Assembly (NCBI RefSeq): GCF_007830445.1 | Contig: NZ_VLKR01000003.1 | Coordinates: forward strand, 124,001 to 188,000 | Direction of reading: 5' to 3' | Origin: Sphingobacterium siyangense | GTDB taxonomy: Bacteria > Bacteroidota > Bacteroidia > Sphingobacteriales > Sphingobacteriaceae | DNA: 64,000 nucleotides | Shown here: positions 18,744 to 26,516 of the stretch, piece after piece | Layout of the letters: every line of letters starts with the position of its first letter | Numbering within the stretch: position 1 is the first letter of the stretch | The notes under the pieces: model-generated | Seen by the model: the letters and a program-made list of their open reading frames with translations, nothing else | Told to the model about the DNA's origin: nothing | The model's database searches: none | Translations under genes and position numbers: made by a program

Positions 18744-19334
18744 ATGGAAAGTCAATCAGCTAATCAATTAATCAAACTATCAAGAAAACGTAAGGGACTA
18801 ACGCAGCAGGAACTCGCCGATCAGGCGGGTGTATCGCTAAGAACAGTGCAACGCATCGAAAAAGGCACTGAAGAAATCAGTGGATTTAGTCTCAAACAGA
18901 TCAGTCAAATCTTAGAAATACCTTTAGAACAACTCATTATGCCAAATGTAAATCAAATCAGTATCGACAACAATCAAACAGGAAGTATTAAAGCGCTATA
19001 TTTAGCATCGCTCACCTTTCTGGTCAATCCATTATTAGGATTATTGGTCCCAGCGATTATGGGCTATACGAAGCAAAATAAAGACGCCTTTTACAGTAAG
19101 CACCTAAAAAAAATAATTGTAATACATGCTGTTGGACTATTTTTTCTCGGAAGTTTCATAGGCTATATTATTATTGCAGATTTTTTTAAGATTTCACTAC
19201 CGTCTTTTTTAAGCGATATATTCAATAGCGCCTATTTTTTACTCATCCCAGTATGCTACTACATATTGATTCTAACCTTCACTATTTTTAATTATATCAC
19301 AATAAGGAAGGCCAAGCTCAGTGCTGCAAACTAA
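18744..19334 (+). CDS. XRE-type helix-turn-helix protein fused to a membrane domain
   Basis: A 196-residue protein. Residues 8-62 are a lambda-repressor-like HTH (LIKLSRKRKGLTQQELADQAGVSLRTVQRIEKG). The C-terminal half has three or four hydrophobic helices (about 85-105, 120-145, 155-185) and resembles the DUF4870 membrane domain. Such HTH-membrane fusions may sense envelope state while bound to DNA; the target is unknown. The start is supported by a nearby CATCTTTG box. No partner gene is obvious. Confidence 0.75.
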   Translation: MESQSANQLIKLSRKRKGLTQQELADQAGVSLRTVQRIEKGTEEISGFSLKQISQILEIPLEQLIMPNVNQISIDNNQTGSIKALYLASLTFLVNPLLGLLVPAIMGYTKQNKDAFYSKHLKKIIVIHAVGLFFLGSFIGYIIIADFFKISLPSFLSDIFNSAYFLLIPVCYYILILTFTIFNYITIRKAKLSAAN

Positions 19335-19365
19335 ACCAATACAAATGAATTTGTTGCGTTCAAAA

Positions 19366-19731
19366 TCATAGCGGTTTCTTTTGAACGATCAATACCCAAT
19401 CATTCTCCAGCAACAGATAGCCTGTTTCATAAATAAAGTTATAGGTCTGTCCCTTGTTATTGGAAAAAGTATGTGTATGGAACTTAAAATCAAATCCCAA
19501 TCGCTTTAACTTTTCCCGTTGTATCTTGATCATACCCTCCCCACTCAACGCTTCCAATAAAATACGACGGTTTTTTCGTAGGATATTATTCACATTGCGC
19601 ACCATATTGGTCTGGTCGCTATTTAATTTATTGTTATAGGCGTTCCGGCAAGCATCATCACAAAATCGCTTGTCAGAACGACCATATATACCCTTGCCAC
19701 ATTCAAGGCAGACTTTCTCGACAGAACTCAT
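19366..19731 (-). CDS. Small protein with an N-terminal zinc ribbon
   Basis: A 121-residue protein. CLEC (residues 8-11) and CDDAC (residues 24-28) form a CxxC...CxxxC zinc-finger/ribbon like DUF2116 domains, with RSDKRFC between. The rest is a Lys/Arg-rich helical segment and beta strands, compatible with nucleic acid binding. It is divergent from ssb and shares with it a 175-base intergenic region containing two palindromic operators, which suggests co-regulation. Function unknown. Confidence 0.65.
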   Translation of the reverse strand: MSSVEKVCLECGKGIYGRSDKRFCDDACRNAYNNKLNSDQTNMVRNVNNILRKNRRILLEALSGEGMIKIQREKLKRLGFDFKFHTHTFSNNKGQTYNFIYETGYLLLENDWVLIVQKKPL

Positions 19732-19764
19732 AACAGAAGATTAAACGACAACAAACGGTTACAA

Positions 19765-19807
19765 TCGACTATAGTCGAATACAAATGGTAAATAGACGAC
19801 TATAGTC
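19765..19807. promoter_or_regulatory. Double palindromic operator between a zinc-ribbon gene and ssb
   Basis: TCGACTATAGTCGA (19765-19778) is a perfect 14-base palindrome. A second copy of its core, GACTATAGTC (19798-19807), lies 31 bases away centre to centre, about three helical turns. The second site overlaps the expected -33 region of the ssb promoter (CACCTTTG, 19820-19827). This is the arrangement of a dimeric repressor with two sites. The regulator is not identified. Confidence 0.6.
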
Positions 19808-19905
19808 TTTTCTCCGCCCCACCTTTGCTTAAGATCATCTGGCATCAATAGCCAATGACCGTCAACTAAAATAAGAATTATTAAAAACATTTAAAAATTA
19901 GACGC

Positions 19906-20301
19906 ATGAGCACATTACGCAACAAAGTACAATTGGTTGGTCATTTAGGAAACGACCCATTAATCAAAACAACTTCCACCGGCACCAATTATTCCGTATT
20001 ACGTCTCGCCACCAATGATCTCTTCAAGAACAAAGCCGGCGAGTGGGTTGAAGAAGTTCAATGGCATACACTCGTGGTTTGGGGTAATCAAAACAATACC
20101 ATTGAAAAGAAATGCCAACGTGGGACCAAACTCATGGTTGAGGGCAAACTCACCTATCGTAATTATGAGAATGCAGATGGGGTAAAACAATATGTCACAG
20201 AAATTAAAGTAGATAATTTCTTGGTTTTATCAGAGTCAAACGGTGCCAAAGAAGACAGCCCAACACTTCCGGACGAAAATGAAGATGACCTCCCCTTCTA
20301 G
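19906..20301 (+). CDS. ssb: Single-stranded DNA-binding protein
   Basis: A 131-residue OB-fold protein that coats single-stranded DNA and recruits repair and replication proteins through its acidic tip. It starts MSTLRNKVQLVGHLGNDP, has the WHTLVVWGN strand and ends in DDLPF, the conserved C-terminal interaction tip. The size is close to the shorter paralogues often found beside a primary SSB. Its monocistronic setting with a palindromic operator hints at damage- or stress-induced expression rather than housekeeping; this is inference. Confidence 0.93.
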   Translation: MSTLRNKVQLVGHLGNDPLIKTTSTGTNYSVLRLATNDLFKNKAGEWVEEVQWHTLVVWGNQNNTIEKKCQRGTKLMVEGKLTYRNYENADGVKQYVTEIKVDNFLVLSESNGAKEDSPTLPDENEDDLPF

Positions 20302-20308
20302 TAGGGTC

Positions 20309-20342
20309 GGCGAGGTAGATTTTTCAAGCCTCTACCTCGTCG
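20309..20342. terminator. Hairpin between convergent ssb and a lipoprotein gene
   Basis: CGGCGAGGTAGA pairs with TCTACCTCGTCG (one G-U pair) around an 11-base loop. It lies exactly in the convergent gap. It lacks a clear T-run, so termination efficiency is uncertain. Confidence 0.5.
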
Positions 20343-20354
20343 ATTGTTCACAAC

Positions 20355-20762
20355 TTATTTTGTTAGGCTTGCTGTCAACGCTCTTCCTAGGTTCTCAGCA
20401 TAAGCCTTCCATAATTTGGCATCTTCCGGTGTAAACTTAGAAACAGCTTCAGTTTCTTTGGTCGCCCATTCCTGTCGTTTGGACGCAAGCTCCTTAAGCT
20501 TAACAACATCGCCACTTTTAGCAACAGTGATAAATTCCTTAATATATTTTGTGTAATCCTCCGCTAATTTTTGTGTCTCAACAGAACTAAATTTAGGTAT
20601 TGGCACTTCGCCGCCTCTATTTTCCAACAGCGTTTTAGCCGTATCTTTTTTAATGTCAATAGCGGCAGTCGTATCTTTTACTTCGACTTTTTTAGTCGTG
20701 GAATTATTACAGGAAATAACAAAAAATCCAGCAATTAATGCTAATAAGGTTACTTTCTTCAT
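20355..20762 (-). CDS. Small lipoprotein, function unknown
   Basis: A 135-residue protein with a lipoprotein signal peptide (LIAGFFVISC, Cys18). A Thr/Lys-rich linker with several KDT motifs follows, then a predicted all-helical domain of about 85 residues (VETQKLAEDYTKYIKEFITVAKSG...). No catalytic motif is seen. Similar small helical lipoproteins are common in Bacteroidota, with no known role. Confidence 0.7.
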   Translation of the reverse strand: MKKVTLLALIAGFFVISCNNSTTKKVEVKDTTAAIDIKKDTAKTLLENRGGEVPIPKFSSVETQKLAEDYTKYIKEFITVAKSGDVVKLKELASKRQEWATKETEAVSKFTPEDAKLWKAYAENLGRALTASLTK

Positions 20763-20878
20763 CTATTTAAATTTAGTTTTTTATCCATGGTAATTTAGCC
20801 GTTTATGCATGTTGTACTGAAACTAAATAAATCACACTACTTTTAGCGGATCGACAAGTTCATCATTATCTATCTTAC

Positions 20879-20908
20879 TTATAACATTACCGATTTATAA
20901 CATTACCG
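20879..20908. repeat. Two direct copies of a 14-base repeat
   Basis: TTATAACATTACCG occurs at 20879-20892 and 20895-20908, a 16-base period. It is about 120 bases upstream of the small lipoprotein gene and could be an activator or repressor site; no regulator is known. Confidence 0.6.
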
Positions 20909-21243
20909 TCCTTGAGATTTATTCTTACCAATAAAAACTAACTCTCTGTTGATGATACATTATCGTACTATCCAGGTACTGACTCCTTATCTTGGATCGG
21001 ATCCTGCACAAATTTCCATTTTTATTGTGAGATAACAGTTTAGAATAAGCTATCATGAACCAAAGACGTGAATCAACAGCGCAAAAGTTTTACTTTATTG
21101 TCGAACTAATTTAATTACAATGCCCGACTTCACAAAATTTTTTGTGGGCATTCACATCTTCAGACCTGATTTAGTAGTCTTCTTTTCTTGCAGGAAAGTC
21201 AGCATCAGATCAACTTCAAAGCCGCTTTTAGCAGGTGTATTAC

Positions 21244-21316
21244 AAGGGGTTAACAGGGGGGGGTAACAGGGGTATAGCAGGGGTGAATCCCTGTAAACCC
21301 CTTGTTACCCCCCTGT
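21244..21316. repeat. G-rich tandem element with self-complementary C-rich half
   Basis: On the plus strand four G-runs (21246-21249, 21256-21263, 21269-21272, 21280-21283) are separated by short spacers such as TTAACA and TAACA. C-runs in a mirrored arrangement (CCCTGTAAACCCC, then TTACCCCCC) follow within a few bases. The sequence can form either a four-tract G-quadruplex or a long imperfect hairpin. Confidence 0.65.
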
Positions 21317-21419
21317 AAGTACAGTATAGTAACACCATTAACCTAGAATATGGTAACAATATGTAAATACGCTCGATACCGGCAATACCAAATAAATAGC
21401 AGGGAAAAGTTCCACGCAA

Positions 21420-22079
21420 TTAGATTCGCTCAAACTTGGCATACAATTTCCAGAAATATGCTTTCTCTCCCAAAGTGAAATCAACCTTCTTCCAGACATT
21501 TAAGGCTAAACTAATCTCTTTTTCCTGCAAACTGTATTTTCCAATAAAGAACTCTTCCTCGGAAAAATACAAACCAAAGGCCTTATCCAAAGTATGTAAG
21601 CTCTGAACATCAACTTCTTCAAAAAACAAAATGGATTGAGGGCTAGCCAAAAAATCGCTCGGTACCGGAATAGCGTCAGCATATTCGATTGCGATGAGAC
21701 GGTTCCTACTTTGCAAAGGAAATTCAATTATTGGAAGCTCATCTAATTTCGAAAAATGAGTACTCGCTTCAAAAATAGCATCCCGTTCCAGCAGCGGGAT
21801 TTGTAACAATCTTTTACGTCCAATAATTGAAACATTTGGCTCAAAATAATCATTGAAATTAAGAATTTCATTGACAGATAGATTTTTTTCAATAAGATGC
21901 TGCACAGGAATGCCAAAATAATTTGCAATCTTAAGAACAATCTCAATTTTTGGTTCCGCACGCATTTCTTCGTAAGACGAAATATTACCTCTAGTAAGAT
22001 TAAAAACATCCCCAAATGCCTGTTGGCTCATTCCTTTCACTTTTCTTAATTTCTTAATATTGTTCCCTACGTTACTCAT
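21420..22079 (-). CDS. XRE-family transcriptional regulator
   Basis: A 219-residue protein from the ATG at 22079, giving MSNVGNNIKKLRKVKGMSQQ. Residues 5-60 form a lambda-repressor-like HTH (QAFGDVFNLTRGNISSYEEMRAEP). The C-terminal 130 residues are mostly beta-rich and recall the S24/LexA-like fold, but no Ser-Lys dyad is obvious. It is divergent from the PspA/flotillin operon, with a 17-base palindrome between them, so it probably controls that operon and itself. The target is inferred from context. Confidence 0.85.
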   Translation of the reverse strand: MSNVGNNIKKLRKVKGMSQQAFGDVFNLTRGNISSYEEMRAEPKIEIVLKIANYFGIPVQHLIEKNLSVNEILNFNDYFEPNVSIIGRKRLLQIPLLERDAIFEASTHFSKLDELPIIEFPLQSRNRLIAIEYADAIPVPSDFLASPQSILFFEEVDVQSLHTLDKAFGLYFSEEEFFIGKYSLQEKEISLALNVWKKVDFTLGEKAYFWKLYAKFERI

Positions 22080-22102
22080 TTTAAAAAAAATTGAATTTTT
22101 AT

Positions 22103-22119
22103 TGCAAAATATTTTTGCA
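22103..22119. promoter_or_regulatory. 17-base palindromic operator between the XRE gene and the PspA operon
   Basis: TGCAAAA-TAT-TTTTGCA is a perfect inverted repeat, 24 bases from the XRE start codon and about 50 from the YbjN-like start. A further TGCAAA half-site occurs at about 22135-22140. The position suggests autorepression by the XRE protein and control of the divergent operon. Confidence 0.55.
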
Positions 22120-22170
22120 TTTTTATTACCTTTATGCAAAGAATATGTGCAATATATAAAAAACTTGATT

Positions 22171-22560
22171 ATGTACTTCTCAAAAATTGAAAATTATATC
22201 GCCAACATCGGTTACAACATTACCCATAAGGATACAAAAGAAGGAATCTTTGTCATCGAAAATGAAGACGACGGAATTCGTAACCTCATTGTAGGCATTG
22301 CCCAACCCATCCTGATTTTTGAGCAATACCTTTTTACAATCAGCAATGACAGCATGGATATGTTCAAATCACTATTGATAAAAAATAGAGATATTATCCA
22401 CGGCGGATTTGCGTTAACGGAAGATGGTACCAAAGTTATATTTCGGTATACGTTACAAATACATAATCTCGACCAGAACGAATTTGATGCAGCCATCAAC
22501 TCGCTGAGTCTGTTGATGAGTGAATATTATAATCAGTTAATAAGTTTTTCAAAATTATAG
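22171..22560 (+). CDS. YbjN/CesT-fold-like small protein, first gene of the PspA-flotillin operon
   Basis: A 129-residue soluble acidic protein from the ATG at 22171. Alternating amphipathic strands and a final helix (MSEYYNQL) fit the YbjN or type III chaperone-like fold; this family call is tentative and based on pattern only. Small proteins of this kind or DUF2170 often precede pspA-like genes, as in E. coli yjfI-yjfJ. The gene ends four bases before the pspA-like gene, so translation is probably coupled. Function unknown. Confidence 0.6.
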   Translation: MYFSKIENYIANIGYNITHKDTKEGIFVIENEDDGIRNLIVGIAQPILIFEQYLFTISNDSMDMFKSLLIKNRDIIHGGFALTEDGTKVIFRYTLQIHNLDQNEFDAAINSLSLLMSEYYNQLISFSKL

Positions 22561-22564
22561 AATA

Positions 22565-23272
22565 ATGAATATTTTTAAGAGAATTTTCAGAATCGGTCAA
22601 GCAGAGATCCACGCAGTCGTGGACAAAATGGAAGACCCCATCAAAATGACGGAACAGGGTATCCGTGAGATGAAAGAGGACCTGGAACAATCGTTGGAAG
22701 CCTATGCTAAAGTGAAGGCCTTAGCCATACGTACCCAAAACAATTGTGAAAAGAAAAAAGAAGAAGCCAATGAATTTGAGAACAAAGCTATTCTATTACT
22801 CCAAAAGGCACAAAAGGGAGAGCTAACGGCAGAAAAGGCCGAAGGTCTGGCAAAGGAAGCGCTGTTGCTGAAAAAACAGTTATTAATCGAAGCTAGTGAA
22901 TTGGAGAAACAAGCTGTGATTCATCAAAGTTCAGCCGATGAGCTGCACAAAAATGTAGACATTCTCAAATTCAATATATCGAAATGGGAAGGTGAGCTCT
23001 CTACATTAAAGGCACGTGTGAAGGTCTCTAACGCAGCTAAAATGGTCAATCGGCAGCTCGCTAATATCGATTCAAATAGTACGATTTCCATGTTAGAACG
23101 TATGAAAGAGAAAGTCGAGGAAGACGAGGCACTAGCGAAGGCCTATGGTGATATTGCGCTAGGCAACAAAAGTAAAGTTGATGAGATTAACGAGACCATC
23201 GGCGGGTCTGAAGCCGTCAACAACGAATTAGAAGAACTAAAAAGAAAATTAAATAGTGATGAAAAGATTTGA
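22565..23272 (+). CDS. PspA/IM30 family protein
   Basis: A 235-residue, almost entirely alpha-helical protein. The N-terminus MNIFKRIFRIGQAEIHAVVDKMEDP is the amphipathic helix and start of the PspA/Vipp1 coiled-coil; long Glu/Lys/Ala helices follow. PspA proteins are ESCRT-III relatives that assemble on stressed inner membranes. The gene overlaps the next start by 14 bases. Unlike the E. coli psp locus there is no PspF, PspB or PspC here; the neighbours resemble the yjfIJ and yqiJK settings. Confidence 0.88.
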   Translation: MNIFKRIFRIGQAEIHAVVDKMEDPIKMTEQGIREMKEDLEQSLEAYAKVKALAIRTQNNCEKKKEEANEFENKAILLLQKAQKGELTAEKAEGLAKEALLLKKQLLIEASELEKQAVIHQSSADELHKNVDILKFNISKWEGELSTLKARVKVSNAAKMVNRQLANIDSNSTISMLERMKEKVEEDEALAKAYGDIALGNKSKVDEINETIGGSEAVNNELEELKRKLNSDEKI

Positions 23273-23453
23273 GTATAAAACGCTAAAAATTGAGCCTAAG
23301 GGTTTCTGGGGAACAAAGTTGGACTCCGAAAAAATTGATGAAATCTTAAATGATCTTGGAAATCAAGGCTGGGAATTGGTAACCATGCAAGACCTTGAGG
23401 TCAATGGCAATTCCTGGTCGTTCCATTACACATTCAAAAGGGAGAAAATTTAA
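23259..23453 (+). CDS. DUF4177-like small protein
   Basis: A 64-residue protein with the DUF4177 pattern: FEYKTLKIE, then LNDLGNQGWELV and a final HYTFKRE strand. The ATG at 23259 lies inside the end of the pspA-like gene (14-base overlap); a GTG one codon earlier is possible. Overlap with its neighbours shows it is a real part of the operon. DUF4177 proteins have no known function; the small beta fold could be a protein-binding adaptor. Confidence 0.7.
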   Translation: MKRFEYKTLKIEPKGFWGTKLDSEKIDEILNDLGNQGWELVTMQDLEVNGNSWSFHYTFKREKI

Positions 23454-23464
23454 ACAATAACACG

Positions 23465-24187
23465 ATGACAGAACTAATCAATATCTTATTCAATCCATTA
23501 TCCAATGGAATTATGACAGTCTTAACTGGCATGTCTGTAGTGTATTGGTTATTTATGTTTCTGATGGGTGATGGAGTACATCTCTTTGATGCCGATGCAG
23601 ATATAGACCTCCATCCTACACCTGATGTCACGGACGTTGATGGATCACATGATATCGCAACTGAGGGGGGCGACCATGTTCATCATCATACGGATACGGA
23701 CGCTAATACAGAACCTGGTTTCTTTGCAAAAGCAATGGATTACATCAATGTTGGCAAAGTACCCATCATGCTTATTGTAACACTATTCAAATTTATAGGC
23801 TGGATAATTACCATTGTTTCTTCGCTCTTTATCGATGTTGCTTCATGGGGAATAAAGTCTGTATTTATCCTAATCCCCGTTTTCATTGTTACATTTATAT
23901 TAATGCATTTTCTGACCAAACCCTTAGCTAAAATGTTTAAAACTATAGGTTACAATGGCGAAGAAAGTCACGATTTTCTTGGTCGCATGGGTAAAATGAG
24001 AGCCAGTATTGAAGGCAAGAAAATAGGTTCTGCCGAATTTATCATCCAACAGGACCCTATTCGCCTCAATGTTGTCAGCCACAATGGGGAGAAAATAGGC
24101 TACGGAGACGATGTCATTATTGTTGACGAATCCAAGGACAAGAAATATTATTATGTGACCAAAGAAATCACGATAGACAATATTTAA
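23465..24187 (+). CDS. OB-fold membrane protein (YqiJ/NfeD-like)
   Basis: A 240-residue inner-membrane protein. Hydrophobic segments lie at about residues 15-35, 100-122 and 130-152. A His- and Asp-rich loop (DHVHHHTDTD) lies between the first two, and a C-terminal OB-fold-like domain (about 165-240) follows (GRMGKMRASIEG...EKIGYGDDVIIVDES). YqiJ/NfeD proteins are encoded next to flotillins and are thought to partner with them; here the flotillin is the next gene. The His-rich loop may bind metal (inference). Confidence 0.8.
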   Translation: MTELINILFNPLSNGIMTVLTGMSVVYWLFMFLMGDGVHLFDADADIDLHPTPDVTDVDGSHDIATEGGDHVHHHTDTDANTEPGFFAKAMDYINVGKVPIMLIVTLFKFIGWIITIVSSLFIDVASWGIKSVFILIPVFIVTFILMHFLTKPLAKMFKTIGYNGEESHDFLGRMGKMRASIEGKKIGSAEFIIQQDPIRLNVVSHNGEKIGYGDDVIIVDESKDKKYYYVTKEITIDNI

Positions 24188-24214
24188 TGAAAAAAGAAGA
24201 AAGGACTCGACACC

Positions 24215-24250
24215 TAAACAACTGTTCTAAAAGAACGGGTTTTTATTCCT
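24215..24250 (+). terminator. Terminator-like hairpin between the OB-fold gene and flotillin
   Basis: CTGTTCT-AAA-AGAACGG (one G-U pair) is followed by GTTTTTATT. It lies inside the operon and probably lowers read-through into the flotillin gene. Confidence 0.5.
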
Positions 24251-24302
24251 TTACATCCTAATCGTAAACCCAACTATTAAAATCTAAATAAATACAAATC
24301 AT

Positions 24303-26420
24303 ATGCTATATCAACCTCTTTTATTTTTAAGTGGCTTAAACGGAATTATACTTTTAATTGTCGGATTGGCTGTCTTTTTAATTTTTGCATTCTTTGTTGT
24401 ATTGAGTGCATTCTATAAGAAAATTCCACAAGGGAAAGCAATTGTCCGGACTGGTGTTGGTGGTACAAAAGTAGCATTCAACAAAGGAATGTATGTTGTA
24501 CCTGTATTTCACAAAATGGAGATCATGGACATCTCAATCAAAAAAATTGAGATTGCCCGTATGCAAGGTGAAGGTTTGATCTGCAAGGACAACATTCGTG
24601 CAGATATCAAAGTTGCTTTCTTCGTTCGCGTCAATAAAAGTGTGGATGATGTGATCAATGTTGCTCAAAATTTAGGTTGTGATCGTGCAAGTGAGCCGGA
24701 AACTTTAAAAAGCATTTTTGAATCTAAATTCTCCGAGGCTCTAAAAACAGTCGGTAAGAAATTTGATTTCATCGAATTGTATGAAGCCCGTCGGGAATTT
24801 CGTGACGAAATTTTGGATATCATCGGAACTGACCTGAACGGTTATATTCTAGATGACTGTGCAATCGACTATCTTGAGCAGACAGATATTGAGCATCTCA
24901 ATCCAAACAATATCTTAGACAGTGAAGGCATTAAAAAAATAACGGAGCTAACAGCCAAGCAAAATATCAATGCCAATTTTATCCGTCGTGACGAAGAGAA
25001 GTTGATCAGAAAGCAAAACGTCGAAGCTCGTGAAGCGATTTTGGAACTTGATCGTCAACTTGCTGAAAAAGAAGAAAAACAAAAACGGGAAATTGATAAC
25101 ATCAGAGCACGCGAAGAAGCAGAAATAGCAAAGGTCCGTGAAGAAGAACGTCTCAAGTACGAAAGTGTCCGGATTTCTACCGAAGAGCAACTAGCTGTTC
25201 AAGAAGAAAATAAGCTGCGTCAGATCATCATTGCTGAGAAAAACAAGCAGCGCACGGATGCTGTAGAAGCAGAGCGCGTAGAGAAAGACCGTGCTTTGGA
25301 ACAAACTGAACGTGAACGCATTGTTACCTTGGCCCAAATCGACAAAGAACGCTCCATAGAGACGGAGAAGAAAAGTATCCAAGGTGTTATCAAGGAACGC
25401 GTACAATTGGAGAAAGGGGTTATTGAAGAGCAACAAGGCGTCCGAGACATCGAAGTATTCCGTGAAGTAGAACGAAAGAAACAAGCTGGTGTTATTGCGG
25501 CATCGCAAGAAGCAGAAGAAAAATTAATATCCACTGTTAAGGCGGCCGAAGCTGCAAAAATCGCAGCAGAGCAGGAAGCGGAGAAAAAAGTAATCGATGC
25601 AGAGGCCGCTCGTAAAATTGCCGAAAAACGTGCTCAGGAATTATTGATCGATGCTGAAGCGAAAAAAGAAGCATCGCTGAAGGAAGCCGAAAGTCGTAAG
25701 ATTATTGCTGAAGCACAAGCTAAAGAAGAAGCCGCGCTTGGCTTATCCGAAGCTGAAGTAATGGTTGCAAAAGCCGAAGCCGAAGAAAAACAAGGTACCG
25801 TTGAAGCAAATGTGATCGAGAAGAAAGCGGAAGCAATGCGTAAAGAGGGCTTAGCACAAGCGGAAGTTGTTCGTGAGAAAGCACTTGCTGAAGCAAAAGG
25901 TATCGAAGAGAAAGCTGAGGCGATGAAGAAATTGGATGGTGTGGGCAGAGATCACGAAGAGTTCAAATTGCAATTGCAAAAAGAACGTGATATTGAACTC
26001 GCACACATCAATATCCAAAAAGACATTGCTCAAGCACAAGCTGGCGTATTGTCGGAAGCACTTAAAACTGCAAAAATAGATATCGTTGGTGGCGAAACCA
26101 TGTTCTTTGAGAATATCGTCCGTCAAGTTTCCAATTCCAAAGGTTTTGATCACTTGATTGACAACTCTAAACATGCCACAGCTATTAAGAACTCACTGAT
26201 AGGTCCAGATGGACAAGGAGACCTTGCAGAGAAGGTGCGTGGATTAGCCGATAAATATGGAATTTCCACAAACGATATAAAGAACCTCACAGTTTCAGCA
26301 GCATTGATTAAACTTCAACAAGCGGCGACTGACACTGAAAATGGCGAAGACAAAAGCTTTATCAATTCTTTGTTCGGATTGGCGAAAAACTTGGGCATAT
26401 CCAATAAAAAGCTGTCGTAA
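24303..26420 (+). CDS. Flotillin / band-7 (SPFH) family protein (YqiK-like)
   Basis: A 705-residue protein. An N-terminal hydrophobic segment (about residues 9-38) anchors it to the membrane; the SPFH/band-7 domain follows (about 40-215, KIPQGKAIVRTGVGGTKVAFNK...). A very long Glu/Ala/Lys coiled-coil with AEAE and EKKAEAM repeats covers about 220-590, followed by a short C-terminal domain. Flotillins form large membrane-associated cages that organise microdomains. Downstream of an OB-fold YqiJ-like gene, it is the counterpart of E. coli yqiK. Confidence 0.93.
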   Translation: MLYQPLLFLSGLNGIILLIVGLAVFLIFAFFVVLSAFYKKIPQGKAIVRTGVGGTKVAFNKGMYVVPVFHKMEIMDISIKKIEIARMQGEGLICKDNIRADIKVAFFVRVNKSVDDVINVAQNLGCDRASEPETLKSIFESKFSEALKTVGKKFDFIELYEARREFRDEILDIIGTDLNGYILDDCAIDYLEQTDIEHLNPNNILDSEGIKKITELTAKQNINANFIRRDEEKLIRKQNVEAREAILELDRQLAEKEEKQKREIDNIRAREEAEIAKVREEERLKYESVRISTEEQLAVQEENKLRQIIIAEKNKQRTDAVEAERVEKDRALEQTERERIVTLAQIDKERSIETEKKSIQGVIKERVQLEKGVIEEQQGVRDIEVFREVERKKQAGVIAASQEAEEKLISTVKAAEAAKIAAEQEAEKKVIDAEAARKIAEKRAQELLIDAEAKKEASLKEAESRKIIAEAQAKEEAALGLSEAEVMVAKAEAEEKQGTVEANVIEKKAEAMRKEGLAQAEVVREKALAEAKGIEEKAEAMKKLDGVGRDHEEFKLQLQKERDIELAHINIQKDIAQAQAGVLSEALKTAKIDIVGGETMFFENIVRQVSNSKGFDHLIDNSKHATAIKNSLIGPDGQGDLAEKVRGLADKYGISTNDIKNLTVSAALIKLQQAATDTENGEDKSFINSLFGLAKNLGISNKKLS

Positions 26421-26430
26421 TTAATACCCA

Positions 26431-26472
26431 TTATTACCTGCAGATAATGTTCATAATCACTGCAGGTAATAA
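26431..26472 (+). terminator. 13-bp perfect hairpin between flotillin and the giant ATPase gene
   Basis: TTATTACCTGCAG (26431-26443) and CTGCAGGTAATAA (26460-26472) pair perfectly across a 16-base loop. There is no T-run, so it is more likely an RNA processing or stability element than a full terminator. Confidence 0.45.
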
Positions 26473-26516
26473 ATAATGATTCTACCACATATACAAAGTC
26501 GATAAAGCTCAGTTTT

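Larger units (their letters stand above)
20763..21419. other. 657-base gene-free region with repeats
   Basis: No credible gene. It holds a 14-base direct repeat (20879-20908), an AATGCCC / GGGCATT hairpin with an inner CACAAAA / TTTTGTG stem (21119-21152), and a G-rich then C-rich element (21244-21316). On the minus strand a 50-codon frame (21152-21305) is open but has no start codon context. Confidence 0.5.

Noticed and set aside
21152..21305. Minus-strand 50-codon open frame through the G/C-rich element
   Set aside because: It has no start codon or ribosome site, and its Pro-rich half comes only from the C-runs; treated as non-coding.
21244..21316. CRISPR-like array
   Set aside because: The repeats are only 9-10 bases with no constant-length spacers and no cas genes anywhere in the window.
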